From Nitrospira sp. (GTDB lineage Bacteria; Nitrospirota; Nitrospiria; Nitrospirales; Nitrospiraceae): 62,863 bases of DNA. The stretch lies in contig SWDO01000005.1 of the NCBI GenBank assembly GCA_005116895.1, forward strand, positions 128,430 through 191,292, written 5' to 3'. Of this stretch, positions 55,402-62,863 are shown in pieces. Position 1 is the first letter of the stretch, and each line of letters opens with the position of its first letter. The notes under the pieces were generated by a model. It saw only the letters and a list, made by a program, of their open reading frames with translations, did not search any database and was not told the DNA's origin. A program made the translations under genes and the position numbers.

Positions 55402-55435
55402 GTTGTCACATCTTCCGGTATGTGTTCGGGAGAAG

Positions 55436-55468
55436 AGCTGGTCCTCCAATCGGAGGACCAGCTTCTTT
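55436..55468 (+). terminator. Intrinsic terminator of the cold-shock gene
   Basis: 12-bp perfect stem agctggtcctcc/ggaggaccagct, 4-nt loop, then tcttt. Confidence 0.9.
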
Positions 55469-55560
55469 ACTCAAGTGCTTGCTGCCTGATTCTTCCATTT
55501 CCTAGACAAAAATCCTTACGACTGTTAGCGTTTGATTGTTCTGATCGTGGAGGTATTGTT

Positions 55561-57687
55561 GTGCCCCCGGATCGAAGTCGAGTTCTCCAACAAGCGCAGC
55601 TCCTCGCGTCCCGCGGACAGTACGAAGCGGCCATAGCCGAATGGAAAAAACTGGCCGCAGATTCCCCCGCTGACGGCACCATTCATAATACAATCGGTGA
55701 TTTGCAACTGAAACGAAACGCTTCAGGGGAAGCCGCTACTGCATTCTTGCAGGCGGCCTCGGCATTCCGAGCCGAAGGCGCGACCCTCAAGGCCATTGCC
55801 GCCTTTAAAAAAGTCCTGAAATACGATCCCGCTCGATATGAGGTCTATCGCCACCTTGGCGACTTGAATGTTGAACGTGGACTCATCAGCAGCGCGGTCC
55901 AGGACTATCTCACGCTGGGGAAGTACTACCTAAAAGAACGTCGCGGAAAAGACGCGCTCGAAGTGTACAAGAAGATCGTCCTCCACGATCCATCGAATCT
56001 CAATGCACAGCAGCGCGTCGCCGAACTCTGTGTCCAGGAAAACCAGCAAGATGAAGCGACCACCGTGTATCTTCAGCTGGGCCGTGAGCGATCAGCGCAA
56101 GGGCGATACGATGAGGCCAAAGACGCGTATCTCGCCGTCCTCAGGATCGACCCTGCGAACAACGAGGCAGCCCAATTCGTGGAGAGCCTGAAGAAAGGTG
56201 GAACCGGATCAACCAAGACGGTCAAACCAGGATCCACTGCACCGGTACAGAAACCCTCGGAACCGGTCGACCTTCTGGCTGAGGCCGTTCGTCGCATTGA
56301 CGAAAGACAGTATGCCGGCGCAGAAGCGATTCTGAACCAAATGCTGACACGAGAACCAGGGAACCCCCAAGTCTGTCAACTCCTGGCTCGGTTGCACTTG
56401 CAACGCGGGGATGTTCAAGTGGCGCTGGGAGAATATCGTTTCTTAGCTGGGGCCGCGTTGCGAGCCCATGACCTCACACTTGCCGAATCGTTGATTCAGG
56501 AGTTCTTGTCCGCAGACCCGAACTCCGTTCCGTTACTGGAGCTGAAGGGAGAACTCCTCGAAGAAAAAGGCGATAGTGGGGAAGCTGCCATCCAGTATGC
56601 AAAAGCCATTGAAATCTTGCTTGAGCATCCAGAGCCCGGCATGGAAAGTTTGCATGAGGAGCTCTTCGAAAAAGTACGATCGCTATCCAGTGATGACGTG
56701 TTCGTGAATCGACTGACAACAAGGATGAAGGGAGGGGCCTCAGGCGAACAGAGTGACCCTGCTCAGACTGCCTCTCTTGTGAGCGCGCCGTTGAGCCACG
56801 TCGATTCCCTACCGACCGGTGGTGAATCATTGAGAGCTGATTTAGACAGTGTTCAGGCAGTCCGTCCACACGATCAGATGAAGGAAAACCAACAATTGCC
56901 GGTGGCGGGTGCGAAGCTCGACGACATCAACCCGGTTGGCAAGGACAGTGGATCGCAGAAAACTAGCATTGAGTCGAAAGCAGCTCCTCATGAACACGGT
57001 GTTCAGAACACATCGGTCACTGCTTCGGCTGCGTCGAGTGCCAAAACGCCACCTGCTCCACAGGTAGCAACAAAAGCGCCGGTGGTTTTACATCCGCCGC
57101 AAAACGAACCAGTGACAGCTCCGGCGGTCGGGAAACCAGTCGTTGCACAAAAGAGCGAGGTGCGTAAGGCCGACGTCGCGCAGGCACCTGTCCCCATGCC
57201 GGTCAAGCTCGTCTCGGCTCAGACATCTGTGGAATCAGCTGCTCCTAGCAAACCCGCCGTGGCTCCACCAGCGACCGTAAAGGAACCGATGGCGGCCCCC
57301 GACTACGAGACGCACTATGCGCTAGGTGTCGCGTACAAGAACATGGGGTTGTATGAGGAAGCCAAGGAAGAATTCCACGTATCGATGAACAGCGACTCCT
57401 ATTATCTTGATTCGGCGCTCATGACGGCGGTCTGTCTCAAGGAAGAACACCATCACACGCAGGCGATTCTTGGATTGGAAACGGTCTTGGCTGATCCTCG
57501 TTGCCAAGGGGCTAAGGGGCAAGCCATTCGCTATGAGTTAGGGTTACTCTATGAAGCGGAGGAACAGTGGGAGAAGGCCGCTCACGCATTCGAGTCGATT
57601 CCTTCATTCCATGATGTTCCCCAGCGATTGGTGGCCTTGAAGGGGAAACAAGGAGGAGGGGAGGTTGGTTTTCGGTACGCCTCGTAG
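55561..57687 (+). CDS. TPR protein with a Pro/Ala-rich linker
   Basis: 708 residues from GTG 55561, with GGAGG 8 nt upstream. The longer frame runs through the cspA terminator and is not used. Residues about 1-300 hold tetratricopeptide repeats (LASRGQYEAAIAEWKKLAAD, AEGATLKAIAAFKKVLKYDP, GRYDEAKDAYLAVLRIDPAN). The middle, about 400-570, is low-complexity Pro/Ala/Val/Ser. C-terminal TPRs follow (HYALGVAYKNMGLYEEAKEE). No signal peptide. It likely organises a complex; the partners are not shown. Confidence 0.85.
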   Translation: MPPDRSRVLQQAQLLASRGQYEAAIAEWKKLAADSPADGTIHNTIGDLQLKRNASGEAATAFLQAASAFRAEGATLKAIAAFKKVLKYDPARYEVYRHLGDLNVERGLISSAVQDYLTLGKYYLKERRGKDALEVYKKIVLHDPSNLNAQQRVAELCVQENQQDEATTVYLQLGRERSAQGRYDEAKDAYLAVLRIDPANNEAAQFVESLKKGGTGSTKTVKPGSTAPVQKPSEPVDLLAEAVRRIDERQYAGAEAILNQMLTREPGNPQVCQLLARLHLQRGDVQVALGEYRFLAGAALRAHDLTLAESLIQEFLSADPNSVPLLELKGELLEEKGDSGEAAIQYAKAIEILLEHPEPGMESLHEELFEKVRSLSSDDVFVNRLTTRMKGGASGEQSDPAQTASLVSAPLSHVDSLPTGGESLRADLDSVQAVRPHDQMKENQQLPVAGAKLDDINPVGKDSGSQKTSIESKAAPHEHGVQNTSVTASAASSAKTPPAPQVATKAPVVLHPPQNEPVTAPAVGKPVVAQKSEVRKADVAQAPVPMPVKLVSAQTSVESAAPSKPAVAPPATVKEPMAAPDYETHYALGVAYKNMGLYEEAKEEFHVSMNSDSYYLDSALMTAVCLKEEHHHTQAILGLETVLADPRCQGAKGQAIRYELGLLYEAEEQWEKAAHAFESIPSFHDVPQRLVALKGKQGGGEVGFRYAS

Positions 57688-57714
57688 GGTTCAATCCTCG
57701 TTCTCAATCACCAC

Positions 57715-58671
57715 TTAGTTCACTCGATTCGGCGCTGGCCGACCTCCCAACACTGCTGCAATATTGTCGAGGCAGAGGAGCCCCATCCGTACACGTGTCT
57801 CACGTGTGGCCGATCCGAGGTGAGGAAGAAGAACCACAGTCGGCAACGCGATCAAACCAGCAGAAACCATCGGTTCATGTTCGTAGACATCCAGCCCAGC
57901 GCCCGCGATTGTGTGTGCCTCAAGCGCCGACACCAGCGCCACCTCATCAATCACCGGTCCGCGGGATGTGTTGATCAGGTAGGCGGTTGGCTTCATCAGG
58001 CTAAGCTCGCGTCGGCCGATCAGGTGATGAGTCGTATCGGTGAGAGGGACATGGAGGGAAAGAAAGTCGGATTTTTCCAGGACTGTATCGAGAGGATGCC
58101 ATTCCCAGGTGAGGCCCGGTGGCGTGGGAACGGGGTGGCGGCCGGCATAGATCACCGACATTCGAAATCCTGACGCTCGTTGCGCGACAGCCTGGCCAAT
58201 GCGCCCCATGCCAACGATGCCCAGCGTTTTGCCAGAGACATCGGCGCCCAACAGTTGGGTTGGCGTCCACCCAGGCCACTCGCCGGTTCGGATCCAGGTG
58301 TCTCCCTTCACGATATGCCGTGCCAGCGACAGCAACACCGCCCACGTCAAATCGGCAGTAGCATCAGTGAGCACATCCGGAGTATTGGTAATGGTGATAC
58401 CACGTTGTGTTGCGGCAGGCACGTCGATGTTGTTGTAGCCGACTGCATAGTTGGCAATGATTTTCAGCCTTGTTGCATGGGACAGCAACGAGGCGTCGAT
58501 GCGATCGGTCAAGGTACAGATGACGGCATCGGCCTCGGTGAACCTGCGACGCAACTCCTCTGCGGTCGGTGGACGATCGGCTGATTCAGTCAGTATGTGG
58601 TAGTGTCGCGGAATTGCGTCCATCACTGGCTGTGGCAAGAGGCGGGTGATATATAAGGTCGGGCGATCCAT
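57715..58671 (-). CDS. D-2-hydroxyacid dehydrogenase (glyoxylate/hydroxypyruvate reductase-like)
   Basis: 318 residues from ATG MDRPTLYITR. Rossmann motif KTLGIVGMGRIGQAVAQRAS; catalytic Arg in INTSRGPVIDEVAL, Glu in AGLDVYEHEPMV and His in VLLPHLGSATRETRVR. It reduces glyoxylate or hydroxypyruvate with NAD(P)H (or oxidises D-2-hydroxyacids). It is divergent from the FAD/Fe-S oxidase at 58759 (87 bp apart); the two may share regulation of 2-hydroxyacid metabolism. Confidence 0.92.
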   Translation of the reverse strand: MDRPTLYITRLLPQPVMDAIPRHYHILTESADRPPTAEELRRRFTEADAVICTLTDRIDASLLSHATRLKIIANYAVGYNNIDVPAATQRGITITNTPDVLTDATADLTWAVLLSLARHIVKGDTWIRTGEWPGWTPTQLLGADVSGKTLGIVGMGRIGQAVAQRASGFRMSVIYAGRHPVPTPPGLTWEWHPLDTVLEKSDFLSLHVPLTDTTHHLIGRRELSLMKPTAYLINTSRGPVIDEVALVSALEAHTIAGAGLDVYEHEPMVSAGLIALPTVVLLPHLGSATRETRVRMGLLCLDNIAAVLGGRPAPNRVN

Positions 58672-58758
58672 GAGGAAATCATTGTAGGAGAAATTGAACA
58701 CAAAGGACAACGACTGAGGGTGTCCGAAGAATTCACCGAGTAGGAGACATCACGATCC

Positions 58759-61596
58759 ATGGCCACCTCTTCTCCATTGATCCAGCCGACGAAGTCTCGG
58801 GCGGTTGGGAATGACCTTCGCACCCTGTTGGGATCGGAAAAAGTCAAAGACGATGGACCGACGCTCACCGCCTATGCGGTGGACGCCAGCATCTATCGCA
58901 TTCCTCCACAGGCAGTCGTCCTCGTTGAGTCGGAAGATGATATTGCCGCGACCATCGGCTATGCGCGGTCGCGAGGAATTCCGTTGACCCCTCGGGCAGC
59001 CGGCACGAACCTCACAGGCTCCGCGATCGGTTCAGGGATCATCCTTGACGTCTCACGTCTTAATCGAATCCTTGAGCTGAATCGAGAAGAGAAATGGGCG
59101 CGAGTCCAACCGGGAATCGTTCTGGCAGAATTGAACAAACAGCTCAACTCTCACGGACTTATGTTTGGGCCAGACCCTTCAAGCGGTGACATGTGCAAAC
59201 TAGGTGGCATGGTCGCCAACAATTCTTCAGGCCCCCATACGCTCCGCTACGGCTCAGTTAAAGATAATATCCAGAAACTCCGGTTGTGCCTCACCTCATC
59301 CTCCTGGATCGAGGCGCGAGCCTATGCACTGACAGATCCAACGCTTGAACGTTTGCTCACCATGGTGCCGGCCCTACGAGATCTCTTGGTGTTGACGCAG
59401 ACCCACGCTGACCTCATCGCCGCGAAGCGACCAACTGTCAGCAAGAACAGCTGCGGGTACAATCTCTTCGGGGTGGCCGATGGATTGGCACAGGGAGTTT
59501 TTGACTTACCGAAATTGTTCGTCGGCAGCGAGGGGACACTGGGTATCATGAGTGAAGCGACGTTGAGGCTGGTGAACAGACCGACGTCCACACTGACGGC
59601 GCTGCTGCATTTCCAACACTTGGAAGAAGTAGGTGACGCGGTGCCACAGATCCTGACGCTCCAGCCAAGTGCCTTGGAGGTCATGGATGCCAATACGCTC
59701 AACTTAATCGGGCGGGCAAAGCATGGCATTCCCGCTGATGCGGCAGCGACCCTCTTGCTTGAGTTGGATGCCGATTCGGTTGAAATCGATCTCCAAGAGC
59801 AAGCTGATGCCCTTCGTGCCATCTGTCGGTCCTACAAGCTGGCCTCGGAACCCACACTCGCATTCGATGCTGAACGAAGGGAACAACTGTGGAAGGCACG
59901 CAAGGCATTGTATCCGACCCTCTATCGATTTGACCCGAAGAAGAAGCCGATCAATTTTGTCGACGATGTCGTCGTGCCGGCTGAGCGCCTCAGCGAGTTG
60001 ATCCGCTATCTAGGGGACTTCTTTGGGGGCCAGCACGTCCCGGTGGCCATCTTCGGCCATATTGGAAACGGGAACGCGCACATCGTCCCATTGTTGGACG
60101 TGAACGACCATGGCGATTTTGAAAAAATGGTGCAGGCCTACCAGGATGTCCATTCGACCGTGCTGAATCGGTTCGGCGGATCGATTTGCGGCGAGCATGG
60201 CGACGGTCGCGTCCGGGCCGAGTTCGTCAAACGCATGTTCGGGGAGGAACTCTACGGCCTTTTTGTGCAGGTCAAGCACGCGTTCGATCCGGACAACATC
60301 TTGAACCCAGGGATCAAGCTGAGCGACGCGTCGTTTACGGAGCATATCGACTACACCAGACTCTCAAAGTCCTGCGCCACCTGCGCGAAGTGCAATTCGG
60401 TCTGTCCGGTGTATGACGTCTTTCAGTCCGAGGACATGAGTGCGCGCGGCTGGTTCGAAATTGTCACGGCGAATGACTACAGCTATCTCAATTCAAAACG
60501 CGTGGTAGAGGCGTGCCTCAACTGCAAATCGTGCCGAACAATCTGTCCCGCAGGAGTGGATGTGTCAGACCTGATTCTTCAGAAGCGGGCAGAGCATCCC
60601 AACCGGTTGGCGGGCTGGATCTTTCGACAGCAAGCAAAAGGCATCAACTTTGACGCATTCGTGCACGTGCTGGCGAGTACACAACGACTGTGGGACCGTC
60701 CTTTTGTGAGGAAGCTGTTGGAACGAATCACCGGGCCGATAATGAAGGCCTTAGCTCCAACCGCTCGTTTGCCATATGATCTTGTGTTACCAAAACTGGC
60801 TCGACGCCACTTTCGCGAGCGATATGCGCATGTAGCCACGAGAGAAATAGAGGAGTCGCCAACGCGGACCGTCGCCTATTTCCACGGTTGTGCGGCCAAC
60901 TATTTTGACGACGGGGTAGGGGACGCCGTGATCGATGTCTTAAAGAAGCATGGGGTAGAGCCGGCCTTGCCTCCGCAACGTTGTTCAGGAACCCCGATTC
61001 AAACCTATGGCCATGTCGATCTGGTGCGCGATGGAGCCCGATTCAATCTCCGGTCATTCGCACCCTACGAAACCATCGTGACCGGCTGTGCCTCCTGCAC
61101 GTTGATGCTGAAAGACTATCCCACGCTGTTCCCGGAAGGCGCGGAGCGGCAGCAGGCCGAATCATTGGCCAAGAAGGTCGTGCATATTTCAGAATTCGTC
61201 GCCCGCTCCTCGGAACACCCTCCGATGGCCACTACTGGAGGAACAACGAAACGCGTCACCTACCATTCCTCCTGTCACCTGCGGGCAGCCGGGGTGACAA
61301 AGGAACCGCGACAAATCCTTTCTTCATTGCCGGGGGTCGATTTTGTCGAGATGCAGGACGCCGATCGTTGCGCCGGAGGCGCAGGCACCTACGTGGTCAA
61401 AGACTATGACACGTCGAAGAAGATCTTTGACCGAAAAGCCCGTGCCATCAATCAGAGCGGCGCACACGTGGTCGCGACCAGTTGTCCAGCCTGCATGATT
61501 CAGCTCAAAAACGGATTAGATCACACCGTCGAAGTCAAACACGTCGCGCAACTGCTTCAAGAGGCCTATCGAGCAGCTGAGGACGAGAAGAGCTGA
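58759..61596 (+). CDS. FAD-linked 2-hydroxyacid (D-lactate/glycolate) dehydrogenase with Fe-S domains
   Basis: 945 residues. FAD-binding PCMH domain: PLTPRAAGTNLTGSAIGSGI, GGMVANNSSGPHTLRYGSVK, LFVGSEGTLGIMSEATLRLV. FAD-oxidase C domain with FGHIGNGNAHIVPLLD and CGEHGDGRVRAEFV. Two ferredoxin motifs CATCAKCNSVCPVYDV and CLNCKSCRTICPAGVDV for [4Fe-4S] clusters, then two CCG domains (CSGTPIQTYG, CHLRAAGVTK and CAGGAGTYV). This is the Dld/YdiJ-like fused build that oxidises D-lactate or 2-hydroxyglutarate/glycolate to a membrane acceptor. Confidence 0.9.
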   Translation: MATSSPLIQPTKSRAVGNDLRTLLGSEKVKDDGPTLTAYAVDASIYRIPPQAVVLVESEDDIAATIGYARSRGIPLTPRAAGTNLTGSAIGSGIILDVSRLNRILELNREEKWARVQPGIVLAELNKQLNSHGLMFGPDPSSGDMCKLGGMVANNSSGPHTLRYGSVKDNIQKLRLCLTSSSWIEARAYALTDPTLERLLTMVPALRDLLVLTQTHADLIAAKRPTVSKNSCGYNLFGVADGLAQGVFDLPKLFVGSEGTLGIMSEATLRLVNRPTSTLTALLHFQHLEEVGDAVPQILTLQPSALEVMDANTLNLIGRAKHGIPADAAATLLLELDADSVEIDLQEQADALRAICRSYKLASEPTLAFDAERREQLWKARKALYPTLYRFDPKKKPINFVDDVVVPAERLSELIRYLGDFFGGQHVPVAIFGHIGNGNAHIVPLLDVNDHGDFEKMVQAYQDVHSTVLNRFGGSICGEHGDGRVRAEFVKRMFGEELYGLFVQVKHAFDPDNILNPGIKLSDASFTEHIDYTRLSKSCATCAKCNSVCPVYDVFQSEDMSARGWFEIVTANDYSYLNSKRVVEACLNCKSCRTICPAGVDVSDLILQKRAEHPNRLAGWIFRQQAKGINFDAFVHVLASTQRLWDRPFVRKLLERITGPIMKALAPTARLPYDLVLPKLARRHFRERYAHVATREIEESPTRTVAYFHGCAANYFDDGVGDAVIDVLKKHGVEPALPPQRCSGTPIQTYGHVDLVRDGARFNLRSFAPYETIVTGCASCTLMLKDYPTLFPEGAERQQAESLAKKVVHISEFVARSSEHPPMATTGGTTKRVTYHSSCHLRAAGVTKEPRQILSSLPGVDFVEMQDADRCAGGAGTYVVKDYDTSKKIFDRKARAINQSGAHVVATSCPACMIQLKNGLDHTVEVKHVAQLLQEAYRAAEDEKS

Positions 61597-61673
61597 GTCA
61601 CACTCCTGGATCGTGTATAGTAGCCCCGCACAATGATAAGAATCATAGGGACGAAAGGCTTGGTGAGTCGCTG

Positions 61674-61952
61674 ATGGTCTCGGTGCAGATTTTTGGCCAG
61701 ACATTACGTGCGGTCGTCGAGGAGAGCGAACTCGAAGTCCCGGTGACCGGCCCGACCACCGTGAAGCAACTGATCGAAGCACACCCCGCACAACTGGGCC
61801 CGTTGCGACGTTACATGACGAGCCGTGAGGCGCTCATTACGATCAACAAGAAGATCGGGTCGGAAGATTCACCGGTGCGCGACGGCGACGTCGTCAAACT
61901 GTCGTTCCAATCCCGCACGTCCTACGACGGCACACGCGACATCCCCACCTAG
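61674..61952 (+). CDS. MoaD/ThiS-like ubiquitin-fold protein lacking the C-terminal Gly-Gly
   Basis: 92 residues. MVSVQIFGQTLRAVVEESEL, PTTVKQLIEAHPAQLG, ALITINKKIGSEDSPVRDGD and VVKLSFQ follow the beta-grasp order of MoaD/ThiS. The C-terminus extends by SRTSYDGTRDIPT instead of ending in Gly-Gly. It therefore cannot form the usual thiocarboxylate unless the tail is removed. GGTGAG lies 6 nt before the ATG. It follows the oxidase gene by 77 bp. Confidence 0.7.
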   Translation: MVSVQIFGQTLRAVVEESELEVPVTGPTTVKQLIEAHPAQLGPLRRYMTSREALITINKKIGSEDSPVRDGDVVKLSFQSRTSYDGTRDIPT

Positions 61953-62025
61953 CAGCCTACTAGCCTTGCTTCCGTTCTCACAGGCAGGAATCGCTGACAA
62001 CAGAACGATCTTGCTGGCAGTGCGG

Positions 62026-62863
62026 TCACTGCATGCTCTCACGTATCCCGCCCTTTTGAAAATGGTTGGGTAACAGCATGATGCAGTTGGGGTTGAATCC
62101 AGCGGCCTTCAGGGTATCAATGCTTCCCAGCACCTTCTCCTGTTGCAAATCGATGACTGTGATGGACCCGTCGCTCATGCCCTCAAGGTTGAGCAGACTG
62201 TTCTGAACGAATAGGTACCGTTCATCCGGCGACAACACCGTGTGATGGGCACCTTCCGCTGCGGGAAGGGCTTTGAGAAACTTAGGCTGACGCGGATTGC
62301 TGTTATCGTAGAGATTGACGAAGCCTGGTTTGGCGGTGGTGATGTAGAGTCGATCGCCTTTCGCGTTATACAACATCTCTAGCGGGACTCCTTGTTGCCG
62401 CGGTCCAAAATCGTCGACCTGTGTAAACGAAAACGATTTGCTGCTGGGATCCCACAGGCCGACCCACAGAGTCCCTTCCATCATATTGGTGATGTGAACG
62501 ACTGGGGGAGTGGCATTCGGAGCAAACATGACTTCCACCGGAGCGGCTTTCGAGGGAGAAGGCTTCAGAGACACCTTGTGTGTGGACAAGACCTTGCCCG
62601 TGCTCGCTTCCAGAACCGTCACGGACTCACCCATGTCCGACATGTCGGGCTTGACCGTGCTGGTGACCAACACGCGATCGATCCCATTATGAATGGCAAT
62701 CCCATGCGGGTAGAGAATCTGTGCCGTCGGATCCGATGCCCGCACGGTCTTGATCGGGCGATCATGGACCGCATCGCCCATGATGACGGTGCTCGAACCC
62801 ATGCAGGTGAGATACCAGGTCTTGTTGTCTTCCGAGACAACCAAATCTTCCCCGACCTGACAG
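62026..62863 (-). CDS. YVTN-type beta-propeller protein (5' end outside window)
   Basis: The frame is open to the right edge (CQVGEDLVVSEDNKTWYLTC), so the start and any signal peptide are missing. About 278 residues are visible. Repeats contain KVLSTHKVSLKPSPSKAAPV, GDRLYITTAKPGFVNLYDNS, AAEGAHHTVLSPDERYLFVQ and GSITVIDLQQEKVLGSIDTL, matching blades of seven-bladed YVTN/cytochrome-d1-like propellers. Such proteins are usually periplasmic. An electron-carrier domain upstream cannot be excluded. Confidence 0.8.
   Translation of the reverse strand, partial: CQVGEDLVVSEDNKTWYLTCMGSSTVIMGDAVHDRPIKTVRASDPTAQILYPHGIAIHNGIDRVLVTSTVKPDMSDMGESVTVLEASTGKVLSTHKVSLKPSPSKAAPVEVMFAPNATPPVVHITNMMEGTLWVGLWDPSSKSFSFTQVDDFGPRQQGVPLEMLYNAKGDRLYITTAKPGFVNLYDNSNPRQPKFLKALPAAEGAHHTVLSPDERYLFVQNSLLNLEGMSDGSITVIDLQQEKVLGSIDTLKAAGFNPNCIMLLPNHFQKGGIRESMQ

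Noticed and set aside
55420..55560. N-terminal extension of the TPR protein
   Set aside because: It runs through the cold-shock gene terminator, and a good ribosome site sits before GTG 55561.
1..62863. CRISPR array, insertion sequence, prophage or toxin-antitoxin pair
   Set aside because: No direct-repeat array, transposase, integrase or recognisable toxin motif was found on either strand.

Overview
The window looks like chromosome of a Gram-negative, LPS-bearing bacterium, most likely a member of the Nitrospirota such as Nitrospira. This is inference from gene content and protein style: lptFG with lpxD, TonB-linked cobalamin uptake, a Pil/Chp-type chemosensory cluster, an ExeA-like ATPase and many short secreted proteins. 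I have no database hit to prove it. There is no transposase, integrase, phage gene or CRISPR array. Genes are dense and often joined by 4-bp stop/start overlaps.

Layout. 1-11.5 kb is accessory: a cut-off histidine phosphatase/phosphofructokinase fusion, small secreted proteins, a DJ-1/PfpI enzyme, a duplicated small-gene cassette at 4.15-5.02 kb, a lipoprotein, an MFS transporter/P450 pair, a lytic transglycosylase, a DUF2314-type protein and a 26-residue lipoprotein. 11.7-21.6 kb holds a methyltransferase/glycosyltransferase fusion with a second methyltransferase, then ndk, gcvH, lpd, comEA-like, tyrS, an OafA-type acyltransferase with a C10 tract, tRNA-Gly(CCC) and rpmB.

21.8-37.9 kb is a complete late cobalamin module under two B12 riboswitches. 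The first (terminator type) precedes btuF-btuC-btuD and a nitrilase-family gene. The second (likely Shine-Dalgarno masking) precedes btuB-cbiA-CWC-bluB-pduO-cobU-cobT-cobS-cbiB-cobD-cbiZ-cbiP. Together they import corrinoids, strip and rebuild the lower ligand (CbiZ, CbiB, CobU, BluB, CobT, CobS), amidate the ring (CbiA, CbiP) and adenosylate cobalt (PduO). No corrin-ring-building enzymes are present here.

38.4-48.8 kb is a chemosensory and signalling cluster: CheY-like, CheW-like, MCP, a large hybrid CheA with two Hpt domains and a receiver, two more CheW-like proteins, a broken response regulator, an orphan C-terminal reading frame, an ExeA-like ATPase and an HD-GYP protein. The response regulator is interrupted by about 153 bp that reads, on the opposite strand, as a piece of an RmlD-like dTDP-4-dehydrorhamnose reductase. 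This is either a real rearrangement or an assembly chimera.

49.2-62.9 kb holds a small membrane protein, then on the minus strand lptF-lptG-fabF-acp-lpxD (LPS export and acyl-chain supply, with an ACP carrying a long lysine-rich tail). Then come a cold-shock protein, a TPR protein, a 2-hydroxyacid dehydrogenase divergent from an FAD/Fe-S 2-hydroxyacid oxidase, a MoaD-like protein with no terminal Gly-Gly, and a beta-propeller protein cut by the right edge.

The most noteworthy items are the duplicated small-gene cassette, the phosphatase/PFK fusion, the Lys-tailed ACP, the poly-C tract in the surface acyltransferase, the inverted rmlD fragment, and two B12 riboswitches with different expression platforms. 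Nothing here is clearly an entirely new system.
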